Assembly (NCBI GenBank): GCA_036874045.1
Contig: CM072335.1
Span: 27,721,501-27,785,500, forward strand
Source: Cymodocea nodosa
Taxonomy: Eukaryota; Streptophyta; Magnoliopsida; Alismatales; Cymodoceaceae
DNA length: 64,000 nt
Direction: 5' to 3'
In this document: positions 11,700-25,400 of the stretch, piece after piece
Position numbering within the stretch: the first letter of the stretch is position 1
Layout: the number at the start of each line of letters is the position of its first letter
Notes under the pieces: generated by a model
Database searches by the model: none
What the model was told of the DNA's origin: nothing
Seen by the model: the letters and a program-made list of their open reading frames with translations, nothing else
Made by a program: the position numbers and the translations under genes

Positions 11700-13640
11700 T
11701 TTTTGGGTGTGACTAGGAATAGGGGGTGGGGAAGTTATTATCGGTGCACTGTTGACTATGGAAGTCAACTACGTGCTAACAAGGGAGATGCTATGAACTT
11801 GTCTTTAGAGGTTCCTAGTTTGTCTTGCACCATTATGAAGTCCAAAGGGCTTGCCATAATGGTTTAACTGTAGATGGAAGATTAGGGATGGGACTTCTTG
11901 GTTCATTTCCTCAATGCTTGGTGAAGAGCGAAATTGTTGGATGGGAGGCACAACAGGAGTGGAAGGATATATGATTTGTAGAGTGAATGGAAGCAGAATT
12001 CAACGGCTTGGCCTATGGGATCTCTATTTTCAAACTAGTGAAGCCTTTTGGGAGACTATGAAGGTTCTTTGGGACACGACATCAAGCATGAACCTTAAGG
12101 TGACGATCTTGAAGGTCGTTGTGTTCAAGGGAACCAGTATCTCAGACAAGGTGAAACTTTGATATGGTTGTTAGGCATGTTGGGTTGGCATCCATCATGA
12201 TTTTGTCTTGCGACTCCCTCAGATTTGGTAGTTGCTCTTCAGGTGAAACAAAGAGGAGGAGCCTATCACTAAACAAATGCAAGTTGGCTTGGTGTCATTG
12301 TTGCTGATGGAGGCCTCATCGAAGTTGGTGAATAAAGGTCCATTTCATCTTTGGCAAGAAGTTGTGGCAAAGGAGAGATTGGCAGGAATGTTAATGATAT
12401 TGAGGTGACATGCCATGCTCAATTTGAAATTAACACGTATACCAGTGACCAAGGTACTATCATGGGAAGCTTATGAAGATAGAAGATATACTAATTTGGG
12501 AGTAGATAGAAGATATTATTATGGGAAGCTTATGAAGATAGATATACTAATTTGGGAGTTGATAGAAGATATTATTATGGGAGTTGATAGAAGATATTAT
12601 TATGGGAAGTATTTAAAATTCAAGTGACCAAGGTCCCTCTAGAGCCACTCAAAGATCTGGGACATATGGGGGTTAAGTGTAGATCTAACATGTAGCTCTC
12701 TATTTTGCGTGTATGCAAGTTCCCGACAATGGCAACCATAACTGGAGGGAAAGGAGCTTTTAGGCATGCTACTGGGTCTGTAAAAGGGCTCTCTTGTGGG
12801 CCTCTGATCTAAATCCTAATGGATTGGAAATCTTTGGCTCACACACTTCGTTAATCTTGGTGTGCTTGAACCTATCGCATCTTCAGGTGGGACCGGCTGA
12901 ATATTTACCTTCTTCTTATGGCTAAGCTGCGACATTGCGAGTGAATGGTGCCAAAGAGGTTTATGGTGATGCAACCTTGACCCCTTAAACTGGCCGAAGC
13001 CGAGATTTCTGTGAATACCGAAGAAGAGGGCGATGATCTCTTGTCATTGAACGCATTTCGGTTTTGTAGGACTAGTAAGTGATGACTACAAATCAATTTT
13101 CCTGGACAAAGAGCCTCAAGGGGGTTCAGGTTGTTGGGGCAGGCTACCAACTTTCAGGACGGAGTGACAAGCTAGATGACAAAGTGGGCGTGGAACTATA
13201 GAGGGCGTGGGAGGAGGGTGAAACAAAGGTTGTGTTGAAACATGGGGTTTCCTTGTAGGCTTGCAATAATCTTTAAGTGGAAGAGATTGAGGGATCGGCT
13301 GAGGGCTATTGGATATCTCCAAAGGAATTGTCATGGCTTGGAATAATGTACTCTTAAACTTGGACTCAATGGTGGGTGAACACGTGTTCATGGGTGCCAT
13401 GGCTTAGTGTAGTGGGTATGCATGGTCATGGAGGAGCCGGGAGAGATTGGCAGTGGTCTCTTATGACAGAACTTGTGGAGGCCTAGTCACGGAGGAGATG
13501 CTTTAGTTTTCATCCCGGATCGAGTCCCAATAGGTTATTGATCTTTTGCTGTGGAGGTGACGATTTGCATGGTTAAACCTACCGAAGAGACCTTAAAATT
13601 ATTGACTTTGGATTGCTTGAGCTATATTCAAGTATATATT
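11700..13640 (+). other. Intergenic, possible decayed LINE fragment
   Basis: This stretch is less AT-rich than its surroundings and has broken open frames on the plus strand. Near 13300-13400 the plus-strand translation reads GIVMAWNN followed by VGEHVFMGA, which resembles the GGI-x-x-AWN and VGEFS segments of plant LINE endonuclease domains. The likeness is short and there are many stops, so it is tentative. A minisatellite lies inside at 12463-12610. Confidence 0.3.
12463..12610. repeat. Minisatellite, about 2.4 copies of a 56-59-bp unit
   Basis: The unit starts TGGGAAGCTTATGAAGATAG and ends AGATATTATTA. Copies are at 12463-12521 (59 bp) and 12522-12577 (56 bp, missing a few bases), followed by a partial 25-bp copy at 12578-12602. 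A GTGACCAAGGT motif flanks the array on both sides (near 12445 and 12624), so the array may have grown within a larger duplication. Confidence 0.85.
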
Positions 13641-13833
13641 TCATTGTGACACATGATTTGTTTGCTTCTCTCTGTTTAATATGGGTATGTCATTCATTTG
13701 TCATCTTATTATTTGTTTATTCGTCTTTTTACTAACTTCCTTATCGTAGTTGCTTCTTGTCCACCAAATTTTAAAAGTAAATAATTATAAAAGATATATC
13801 TGTCCATTCCTTTTACAGGCTTATATGTGGGAT

Positions 13834-13849
13834 GGGGGGGGGGGGGGGG
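13834..13849 (+). repeat. G16 homopolymer
   Basis: Sixteen consecutive G on the plus strand within otherwise AT-rich DNA. It can support G-quadruplex formation and is a likely place for assembly or length error. Confidence 0.9.
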
Positions 13850-13859
13850 TGAAGCTACT

Positions 13860-15500
13860 ACTTTTAGGGAGAGAGCTTCATCCTATGCTTTCTCAACTTA
13901 ACATGTATGTCAAAATAGCTATTAACAAAGGACATGTATTTCTCATAGGGACCCTCGCTTTAACTCGATATTATGGAAGTGCTGGATTCTAAATTGAATT
14001 TTTGATACCCTCTATTCAATTTTCACAAAGCATTATTTTGAGGATGATGCCTTAAATCCTAATCAATAGCTTACAATATATATTTTTCTGAAAAATAAAG
14101 TTGATTATTTCCGGCTTGAACTAATTTCAAAATTAGACTAAGGCTGTTACCATGCAATTGAGTGATGCTTTGACTCTTGTGCTATGGGTTAATAATCGTC
14201 TAGCACCTTTTCGTTGGGGAGTACGTGACACATTTGGTAGAGAGTGTACTCACAAGCTATACCAACTTGCTTTACAATATGATGAATAAAATAATTTGGT
14301 TGATACATCTCTACGAGTATAAAGAGGAGAAAGAGAGGGATTGAAAATTTTATGTGCTCTATGCATGTGTGAATTTTTTTTTTAAAAAAATTAACTCTTA
14401 AGTTCAATGGTAGAAAAACAAGGAGTGTATGGGAAAAAGATGAAAGTGGTGAAAAGGTGGGAGAGAAGGGGTGGAGGAAGTGACGAGAGAAGGTAAAGGA
14501 AAAAGTTGATAAAAAATGTGACATTTGTGTAGGCTAAATCGTAATTTTGTTTCTTTTTAAAAACATTTACAAGAAACAATCGTATCACGATCGGAGGTTT
14601 GAAAAGAAAAATTTACTGAAATGTGGACACTTCTGTCACGAGCGCAGGCTTTACACGTGTACATAATTGTTCATACTGCATGTTTACGACAGTGATATTT
14701 AATTCATTGGGGATGCTAAAACTGTCATGATCATAACCCTCGTGGGTAGGATCGACGTTAGGGTCTCTCTACTTGCATGGATAAGAATTCTCCCGTTTCG
14801 CATGCTGCAGTAGGAGAATTTTGTAGAAAGCGGAAGTTCTTCTTGGGGTGGATTTTGCCTGGGCCGTCGGCGACTATTGCAAGAGTCGAGATAAATTTCA
14901 CCTTCCACGTCAGTTTTACCGGCGAACGTAATAATCAACGATGGATAACATAAATGGTTTTTTATGTTATAATAAGGCTAACATTTCTTGTGGCGGCGAG
15001 AACATCTACCAACTTGATAGGCCACGCCTGTGCGACCAGGCTGGACGATGGTTCCTGCCGATCGCCGGAAGGAATGGGTCCGACTCCGACGTTAATGTAT
15101 CTGGTTACCAACTCCGTTTCTGGGTTAGTTTTTAATGTATTTGATCAAAAATATTTACTAAAAATTATTATTAAGATGATGGATATAGTGAAATGGTGAT
15201 AATTTTCATGAATTATTAATTAGGTATTCATTCCTAATCTAAATATTTTAAAATTGATGGGTTTTTGTTTTTCAAACAAAAAGATATAATCTAACTTAAA
15301 TTAAAATTTTAATACATAATAGATTATATTCTGGATTAACTGATTATATAATTAGATTTCAATATTTAAAATGTCAAAAAATAAAAGATGCCTACAGAAA
15401 GAAAGATTTAACAGAGCTTCAAAACCTTTTCAAAGATTCCTTTAATTTAAAAATTTTATAAAACTTTTTCAAATAAAGGGATTACTTTAATTAACTTTTG
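13860..15500. other. Intergenic upstream of the kinesin gene, with a GC-richer island at 14700-15130
   Basis: Mostly AT-rich. The island at about 14700-15130 has open frames of 60-80 codons on both strands, but I recognised no protein family in any frame. It could be a lost gene fragment, an old transposon piece or an unannotated noncoding exon. Confidence 0.35.
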
Positions 15501-15559
15501 CCGTGTATAAAATAAAAAATAATTGTGTTATTTTTGGTTTCGTCCGTCACTTTTCAAAT

Positions 15560-16473
15560 TTTGCAAACACCCCCCTTGTCTTAAATGATCGTCGGAGACA
15601 TCCTCGTCCTCGTGCTCAACACAAACAAACTCGAGGGACGATCCCCGCAAAATCCCACACCGCTGAAGTCACGGCCAGGACGGTGGGGACGAGGCCGGGG
15701 CCGCTCGTTTCGTCCTTTTCCAGGCCTTCCGCGACGGTAACCACCGCCTGCTGGCTCAGCGGTGCACGGCCAGCACTCTCTACTCATCGATCTGTCCTCT
15801 TCTCGACGATCGAGTAAAGTGTCCTCTACTCCGCAACGACAAGAGAAGGGAGGACAGAGAAAACGGTTTTCTTATTCCGTTCTTTTTCCTGGCAAGAAAG
15901 CCGAAGCTTCCGTGCTCTTCTGTCTCCTGTTGATTAAGTTTTGTTGCTCTTGGCGTCGGTTTCGGGCAATGTCGGTGGTGGATCGCTTATGTTTCCCGAC
16001 CAACATCAATGCTGTCTCTTCTTGCTGAGAAATGCGCGGTGATCTGGGTTCCGTTGGAATGGTTGTGCTGGTTCCGTAGAAATGGTTGCGCTTTGGTTTC
16101 CTTTCTTTCTGGTCTGAAGTGGTGAGAAATGGAGGGAGCGTGTGGTGGAGTTTGTCCAAGTGGAAGTGTAAAGGATTTGTTTGAGGGGACTAGATTTGTT
16201 TTAGGAGTGGATTTTATTTCGTGGGGCAGGGTTTATGGGTATTTCTGCGTTTTAGAACATGAGTTGAGATTTTGTTGTTCTTGTATATTGTAGTGTAGCA
16301 GTATAGTAGTGTTTGATTGGTTGAGGATCTGTGAGAAGTGTGTGGAGAAATTTGGTAGATTTTGCTTAAAACAAGCAAAATCTAGTTTAAAATAGAGATC
16401 TTCTTCGATAATTTGTTGTCCATAAGAAGATAACTGTACTTTTGGGTTTGAGCAAAGTGTGCATCTGGGAAAT
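15560..16473 (+). promoter_or_regulatory. Presumed promoter and 5' leader of the kinesin gene
   Basis: GC rises sharply from about 15560, as is usual near plant transcription starts. Several short frames occur, but none matches a known protein. A TAA at 16423-16425 in frame with the kinesin start closes the upstream frame. The transcription start is not mapped. Confidence 0.45.
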
Positions 16474-19400
16474 ATGCCGAGCATCAAGGCCCCAGCCCCG
16501 AAGCAGACAGCTACACTCTTGGTTTGCATTTACATAAAAAAAAAACTTTTTATCTTTCATGAATATACCTTTTTGAAAAGAGGAAATTCTGAGGCGGTTT
16601 ATTGATATTCGTTCCTTTTTGTTACTTTCTTGGTGGTTGTAGGTGGCTGTGAAGTGTAGACCCTTGGATGGGGCAGAAAGGAGGCGGAATCGGCATATCA
16701 TTCAAATTACCGACGATAAGGTGCAGATGATATCTCTCATTTTTTTGAAGTTAAAGTTTAGGACTGAAAGGTATCAGCTTTGTGAACTTGGTTGGCAGGG
16801 TATTGATGGCTTTCTACTGTATGTAACAGGGAATTATTATCTCGGATCCTGATTTGTCAAAGGACTATCTTGAACGTGTTCAGAATCGTACAAAAGAAAG
16901 AAGATACAATTTTGATCATGCATTTGGGCCTGACTGCACCAATTCTGTAAGCGTGATCTTGCATTTATGATCTTTCATTGGATCTCGAAGTATTCTATTT
17001 TTTTTCTCCTAGTTTTTAATTTTAGCTTCAGCATCTAATACTAGTAATCTAGGTTGTATAGTTAATTTCTCTATTGGTATAATCTTAAAGTCCTTATATA
17101 TTCTTTGATCTACTTTTTAATAAGAAAAATCTAACTAGCATTTAATCTACAATTAGATGTAATTAAATGTTATTTTCTCTTCCCAAAATATATATTTGTT
17201 ATTAAAAGATAATGGGATAAAGTAAATATGAAATTAAGTTTCCTTCTTCATTTCTATTATCATATCTAAATCCACCACAATTCCTCTCATACCCTTCATG
17301 TTGGTTTCAAATATATCCATTTAGATCTCCTGTGATGAAATATTTTTCCCTATAATTGATAAATTTTGAACAAAAGTATCCATATTTTCTTTTCAAAATT
17401 TTTGTTTAACAAAATCTACTTGTGGTACATGTGTGTTAGTCATATTAACTAGTTTCCCTCTTATTACAAGCTTATTCATTATAAAGAGGTAGGTCAAAAG
17501 TTGCTAGGACAAATCATAAAGGTTTCTAATTACTAACTATCTGAGGTATTGTTTTGATACCATGTTTTTATTCTCTAGGATGTTTACAAGATTATATCTC
17601 CCACAATTGCTGGAGTTATTCAGGGTCTTAATGCCACAGTGTTTGCATATGGTTCAACAGGAAGGTAAAAGAAGAACATATATCACCATCTTTATATTTT
17701 AGTTCACACAATACATTGCACAACACTTCTAGCATAGATTATGTTAAGAAGTACATAGTATAAATTTGAACATAGGTAATAAATAAATTCAAGCCTTGTA
17801 TATATCTCATCAATTATTGCCTTTGCTTTTATTTTTTCCTCTGCATCTTTCCTTTCTCTGGCTGGCACTTTTAGTCAGCACATTTTTGAGTGTTTTGACT
17901 TTCATCTATTATTATTTCTTTGTTTTGAGATTTTATATCCTCATAGCCCGAGTTTTATTTTTTTAAATTTTTTTTACTTGTCTTTTTTTTTTAGTTTATC
18001 CTCTTGATAAACCTTTTTTGTCTCTTTGCTTCAATTTAAAGTCACCTTCTTACCCCAAAAATTGAAATAAATCATTTATTCATTTGATCTTTTAATCATG
18101 ACTTTATGGGAAAAAGCATATCAAAGCCTTCTTTGTTCACAAGTACTGGATGCCTATTTTGAATTTATGTGCCAAATAAGTTTACTACACTCTACTTCCA
18201 AAATGATTGTTTTTCGTATGTTGAACCAAAAACTAGTACTTTCTTTTCCTATAAAGACAGGACGAACCTAATTAAAGGCTTCCACCAATATGGTGTCGAG
18301 TGAGGATCTAATTGTTGTAATCTTACATTCAAAATGAAGTGATTATTTCTTAAGATTCGAACACATGACCTTTAGGCCACAATAGAGCAATCTTACCAAT
18401 GTGCCAAGGCTCATACTCTTTTTCTTTTCCACATGTGCTTACCCTATCAATCATGTTTGAGTTTTTTGAAACAATAATACTCTTTGGACATTCTTACCTG
18501 TTTCATTATATTTTCAGTGGGAAGACATATACAATGGTTGGAAAGTGCGGTGATCCTGGACTCATGGTGCTCAGCTTGCATACTATTTTTGATCTTATAA
18601 AAAAGGATCATGGTTCTGATGAGTTTGAAGTCTTCTGTTCCTATCTTGAAGTTTATAATGAAGTATGGTATATTATTATGCATTTCCTTCTATAATTATT
18701 GTTATATATTACAAGTTTACAACTGTTCATATCTATTTCAACACCCTGAAGATGATTTTGCCAATGCTAGGTTATCTATGATCTGCTTGAAAAATCCTCT
18801 GGACATTTAGAGCTCAGAGAAGATCCTGAAAATGGGATTGTTGTTGCTGGCTTAAAGCACATTAAGGTGCTATCTTGACTCTTAAACTTTCCACATTGCA
18901 ATTGATGTCGTGCTCACCATTTTAGGTGGTCTTTACATTTAATGCTTTTGATAGTACTAGCCAAATGTATCTTGTATAGTCCATGCTACAACAATGACCA
19001 TGCACTTTCTAAAGCACAAGATTGCTTCCAATACCAAACATGTTTATTACCTTAGAATGCAATCAACACATTATTTGATTCATGAGTCAAGGAGGAAACA
19101 ATCAACAAATTGAATTTTCATCCTGCGTCTATCACTTTGTCCTCCTAATGAAAGTCTGATTGTTGTCATGTCCAAGATTATAATACTGGTACTTGAGGAT
19201 TAATTTTGCAAAACTTGCATAAATTTTGATTGAACCAAATAAAATGCATGGCCAAATGTATTTTGATTGGATGGCATGGTGATTTATGACTGATGTGTTT
19301 TATTTGGTTGAATTGTTCATCTTATTGGCTCATTATCTGTCAGTTGGGCTTGGGCAGACTAGTCATGACTCATGTATGACCTGATAGTGCACTTTGCAAT

Positions 19401-22400
19401 GGGTTAAATGAACCGATGGGCTGTTAATTTGCTGGTTCCGGTCCTTTAGCTCATTCACAAACTTTCCATTGTAGGAGTCATTGTTGCAAAAAAAAAGGAC
19501 ATTTAACTGTTTGATTTTTCAAAAAAAGAAAAAATGATTTTAAAATGCCAATTTTCCATTTAAACAGTTATTTTCAATTTTAAGTGAAAAAGGTCATTTT
19601 TTTGGGATTTTACTTATTGAATTATTTTCATTGTTATGAATTTACTGTTGATATAGTTAGTTATGTTCAAAGACTTGTTCTTAACGGTGATGATTGTATA
19701 CATGTAAGTATATATATGTTTATTTATTCTTAATTGATACCTTTTTCCAAAATCATGTTTAAACACCATTTTTGAAAGAAAAACTGTTTTAATTTCCAAT
19801 CTGAATAATGTGCATTTCCATTTTTTACAACATTGGTGGGAGTATGACTATGACTTGTCCTGCGGAAATCCAAGTTCCTTTTATTGTTGTCATCTAATTT
19901 TGCTTTGTATAAAGCTTGAAAAAGAACAACATCTAAGCAATAGCTTTTGAATCTCATTCACTGCATTTCTTGGGATTCCAAGAGATGCACATCCATCTAT
20001 CAGATTTTGTGGGACATACATTTATCCACTTTCTTTCTCAAAAAATGTATTTTTTCGCCTTTCTTTATAAAAATGGCTTGCAAGGTCTTAATTTGTTTTA
20101 TATCTCAGGTTCAATCAGCTGATAGAATTCTTGAACTTTTGAATCTTGGAAATAGCAGACGTAAAACTGAAAGCACAGAGGCAAATGTAACTTCATCACG
20201 GTGATCCATTTCTATCACATTCTTTTTCTTTTTTATTGTTCTTCCACTCCTAAATACTCTTTTTCCATTATTTTACTGTTAATTCTGTCAAACTAGTGAC
20301 TAAGGTTTCTCAACACCCAGATTCTTCTATTGAAAGTGAATATGTAACTAAGATTTCTCAACACCCAGATTCTCATGGCCATTGACTATGCTTTTATTTC
20401 TGGTAACGAACTATTAGGCAGGACCTTTTTGTGAATATAGGTAACATTTAAAGTTTAGTATCGTACATTTTGTTTAGGAAAGTCACCTCTTCATTTGCTT
20501 TGGTTCATTTATGGAAACAGAGTATTAGGTAGGACTGTTTTTGTGAATGTAGGGAACACTTAAAGTTTAGTGTCATACATTCTTTTTAGTAAAGTCACTT
20601 CTTCATTTGCTTTGGTTCCTGATCGAGCATTGCATGCGCCACACATAGCTTCATACTGTAGCCAAGATTTAAGGGTTCTGAGGCAAGGATTTATATTAGA
20701 AAAGTCATGATTCTCATCCATTTGCTTAGACTCAATTGAATCATCAACATGCAGATGGTAACTTCAGATTGTTAGTGGTTTACCTGTGATAAATTACTTA
20801 TGAATTTTTCAATGGTTCAACAGTTCACATGCTGTACTGGAGATAACCGTTAAAAGAAAGCAGAGAAAACAGTTCCGTAGCCAGATTCTGCTTGGAAAGC
20901 TTGCACTTGTTGATCTTGCAGGCAGGTAAGTTGCAACTTAAAAACCTGTTTTGTACGTCATTTTTTCATTGTGTTGTCAAATTATTATGTTAGTATTATG
21001 AATAATTCACTGTGCAGTGAAAGAGCATCTGAGACAAACACTGCAGGGCAGAAGTTTAGGGATGGAGCTAACATCAATCGCTCATTGCTTGCATTAGCAA
21101 ATTGCATCAATGCTCTGGGAAAGCAACAGAAAAAGGGCCTTGCATATGTTCCTTACCGCAACAGGTATCTGGTTGGCTGTTATTTACCATTTAATCAACT
21201 TCTGCAATTATTAATACTAAATTCTTTTTCAGCAAGTTGACACGGATTCTGAAGGATGGTCTGAGTGGTAATTCTCGGACTATTATGATTGCTACAATTT
21301 CTCCTGCGGATGATCAATATCACCACACAATTAATACACTGAAATATGCTGATCGAGCAAAGGAAATCAAGACACACATCCACGTGAGATTTAAGTGTAA
21401 AATTTATTTTTCTGAATCTTTATGATCCCAATAAAATCTGACAATGTTTCTATTTTGGTGAAAGATGGCACTTCATTTTATCAACTTCAAGTGTTTTCAT
21501 CATTCATATCTGATTTCAAAAAGTAGAATGTTGTAGTCCAACCGTTTTGTAACTTTGATGGAGATTTGGATGATTATGAAGGATCGTTGGGGAAGTGGTG
21601 AAATGTTCGGCTGAATGATTAAAGGTCCAAAGCCCCATTGCTTAAGCTCATTGTTGGTTGTTAGTCAGTGTTCGATGACGAATGCCAGATTGTAGTTGGA
21701 TTTTTTCAGCACATGAACCTTTGGAGGCTAAATGACAATAGAAAAAGCTTGGATTTGTGTGAAAATTAGACATGGAAAAAATCTGCTACAATATAATATG
21801 GAGTTGTCTGTAATAGGTAATATATTGTGTGGAGTTCAATATTAAAAGGCAGGATTGGATCAGATATCGTGTCAACTTAGTTTCTTTCTCATTCTTGGTG
21901 AACAACTCTCCTACAGTAGAATTTGTTAACTAGGCTATTTAGTTTACCCATGCGTTACCTTTATTCAAATTCCCTACCAATGTAGCTAGACAACTTGAAG
22001 GTATTGAGTGCCAATTCCTTTAGAAAGGTGGTTGTAAATCTAATCCAACCTTCATTTGGTATCATGGAAGAAGGTTCGTAGTCCAAGATGGGAAGGTAGC
22101 TTTTGCCTTTGTAACTATTTCTTCATGAATTTGGCTTTATTATGTGCTGTTTTAGTAGAGCTAGAGTGGATCCTTAGTTTTTTTGGCAAACATCATTGGG
22201 AAGAAGTGGTATATGGAGGAGTTTGATGTAGTTTTTTGTTGCCCTACTACTAAAGTTTGGTGAAGGTCACTAACCTTTGGAAAGCAATTTTGTCTGCAAA
22301 GGAGACAATGAGGTATGACTCCAAAATGGTGGTAGGTAATGGTCTTGGGCTTAGATTTTGGTGGGATAGGTGAATTAGTGACGCTCCCTTAGGCCAGTTG

Positions 22401-25400
22401 TTTGTGACAATAGTTCTGCTCGTATCTTCTACTAAGGTATCTGAGGCCTCTTTGTGTTCTGTGACAAGGATGGTGTGGAATATTCATTTCAGAAGGAACT
22501 TGAATAATATTGATTATTGAACCTACTAGCCTTGTTAGACTCCTTTCTTTTTCCATAATCATAGCTCTCCTCTATTGTTTACAGATTCATCTTGGCAAAT
22601 GCGGAGATGGAATAAGGAGGGGAAACTTAGGATGAAATTACTCTACCATATCATGATCAATGGTGGAGTTTTTTGAGATCATGGAGGTTCCTATGGCCCA
22701 GATGGATCCTAACTTAAGTACAGTTCTTTGTTTGGCAAATTTGACAGTGGAGTACTCATGGTGCTTGAACTTCAAAAAAAGGGGATTTAATATTGTTCTT
22801 GCTAGTAGATGTCAGTTCTGTTTTGTGCAGGAGAAGGTTTGGCACCTCTTCTCTAGGTGCTCTATTATTAAGTTGCTGGTGGAAATCATTGGTGGATCTG
22901 GACACCCAGCTTATCTTTGATGTGGAGACTTCCTGGACTGTTTTGGAGCTTGAAGACAGGGCTGGACAAATGGAGACAAAAACTATGGCTTCCACATGCC
23001 ATTTGGTGGAGAAGGTAGCTAATGAGAAACAACAAAATTTCTGTGGATTAAACTAAGATGATTTCTTTAGATACAAGGTCGTGGGTGGTGTGATGGAATG
23101 GCAGAGAAGGTGGTGGGTAGGCAGGGCCTTCACTAATGAGGCTGTGCTTGGCCGGATGCTGTTCTTTGTCATGCATTGATCTTTTACTTGCTTCTTGTCC
23201 TTTGGCCACTGGTTATGAGTATCCTTGTTTCTTATTTTCATGGCGTGGATTTCCTTCATGGAAGTTCACCCTTTCATATTTTCTTTGTATTTTTAGTCTA
23301 CCTATGGCTTGTGTAAACCACATGTATTTCTCTTGATTTTAATGTATTTATATTCATTGCTGGTAAAAAAAGTACTTAAAAAAAAGCAAATAATGACTAT
23401 TGTTTTTCCATAATATTTGGCTGCAGAAAAATGTTGGCACGGTTGATAACCATGTTGCTGACTACCAAAGGATGATTGAAAATCTTCAGGTAAGCGACCT
23501 CTCAAAAAAGTGTCACTGAAATGCTTATGGCTTTGACACTTAATATTGACATCGATAAAATGCAGGTTGAAGTTTGCTGCTTAAAGAAGGAACTAGCCGA
23601 TAAGGAGTCTCGGTTAAGTGCAAAACCTGCTGAAAAGGTTGCTGACAATGAACTTTCCTGGTTGAATATTTTAAGTCGTGAAACCAGTGAAAATGTTCAA
23701 GAGCGCATAAACTTGCAAAAGGCAGTGTTTGAGCTTGAGGAGACTAACCTTCGTAACCGCAGGGAGCTTCAACATCTGGATGATGAAATTGCTAAGCAAG
23801 AAGTATGTTGATCCCATTTCTTATGATTTGTTCAAAGATACACAAAAACATCCAATTATTTAAACCAGCATGCAGTGTCTCTTAAATTCACAGAAAGCTG
23901 ATTGCTTGTGTACATATTACTTTTACAAGGAATTCACATACAATGAATATATGAATCTTGTTTTTCTCTTCTAGTATGAGTGACAAGCCTTGGCCATGTC
24001 TTTTGACAGTACTTTGCATAATGTAACAAGTTCATTGGATTCAGCTTAGCAATTTGATATGGTATCAAAGAACAGAGTCTTTTTTACATTTTCCATTCAA
24101 TTCTGTTCCTTTTATTACGATGTATCATTGTCTTTATACACTTGCCTATTTTAAATTTTGGACTGTCTTTTTCATTTGTTTAAAGCATTATCTATTTTTA
24201 TACTGATGAATTTTGGTATTGGTGCTGGCATAGACCGTATATGCTTACTTACACACTCGTTTCTTCTGAAGGCCATTGACAAGGGCAGTGTAGTTGTTAA
24301 GGCATTAATATTGAGGCGGCAAATTATCCTAGATAACATTCGTGATAATGATGAGGCTGGTTCTGGTTACCAGAAGGTGGGCTCTCTTTTCTCTCTCTTT
24401 CTCAATTCCCATTGACAATTTACACAAGATTAGTCATCAATCAAGTACACTTCTTTTAGGATATTGAAGTCAATGAAAAGCATCGATGTCAACTTCAGGA
24501 CATGATTGACGAAGCCATTAGCAACAATGGCAACAAAACATACTTGAACATACTCAGCCAATATAGGCTGTTGGTAAGAATAGCATGCTTCCTAAGCAAT
24601 CTCAGAAATAAACTATAGTACTTGCGACAAAATTGTAGCAATCTTGGGTACCGTGCAATTGCAGGGAATGGCTAATACAGAGCTCCAATTTGAAATAGCC
24701 ATGAGAGACCAAGTCATACACAAGCAAAGAGAAGCACAGAAAAATCTATGGAAAATGCTCTCTGGCTTGGGGCTCGAGGAAAGAGAGCTGTTTGAACTGG
24801 CTGCTAGACAAGGGATAACAATTGAAGACTGGACTTCTGATGTTGGATTGAAACAGCTGCCATCATTGTTCCAAAGGAAAATCTTGCCATTTTCCCTGCA
24901 TCCCACTCCCACAGCGCAACCATGCCCTTCCATGCCACTTATTTCTCAAAGTCGGCAAGATATTTATCCTGCAGCTTGTTTCTCTGGTGGATGCAATGTA
25001 AATTCTGTATGTGGACAAGAGCATCACAACTTTTGTGTGTTTTCTCACTGCCTAGCTTCATCATCATATGATGCAACCTCACTGAATTGGGCTTATCACA
25101 AGCATTTTCCATTCCACTGCTGGGCGCCTCCAAACCTTGCTCGAGACTCACAATATATGTTTGCTAACGCAATGCCTCAATCATGCCCTTGGAATGATGG
25201 AGCCTGTACCTCTTGCAGGAATGCTTTCTGTCGATGGCCGAAGGTAAATAATTTCCTTATACAACTGTGCCATCCCTCATAATCAACGCCCTTTTATTAC
25301 CTTATTCAATCTTTCAACGTGGTCCATGAGTTCTTCCTAAAATCTTTTACGTTCTGTTATTGCATTTTGTAGGAATCTTGGAGTAGTGAAGGCAGCCAGC

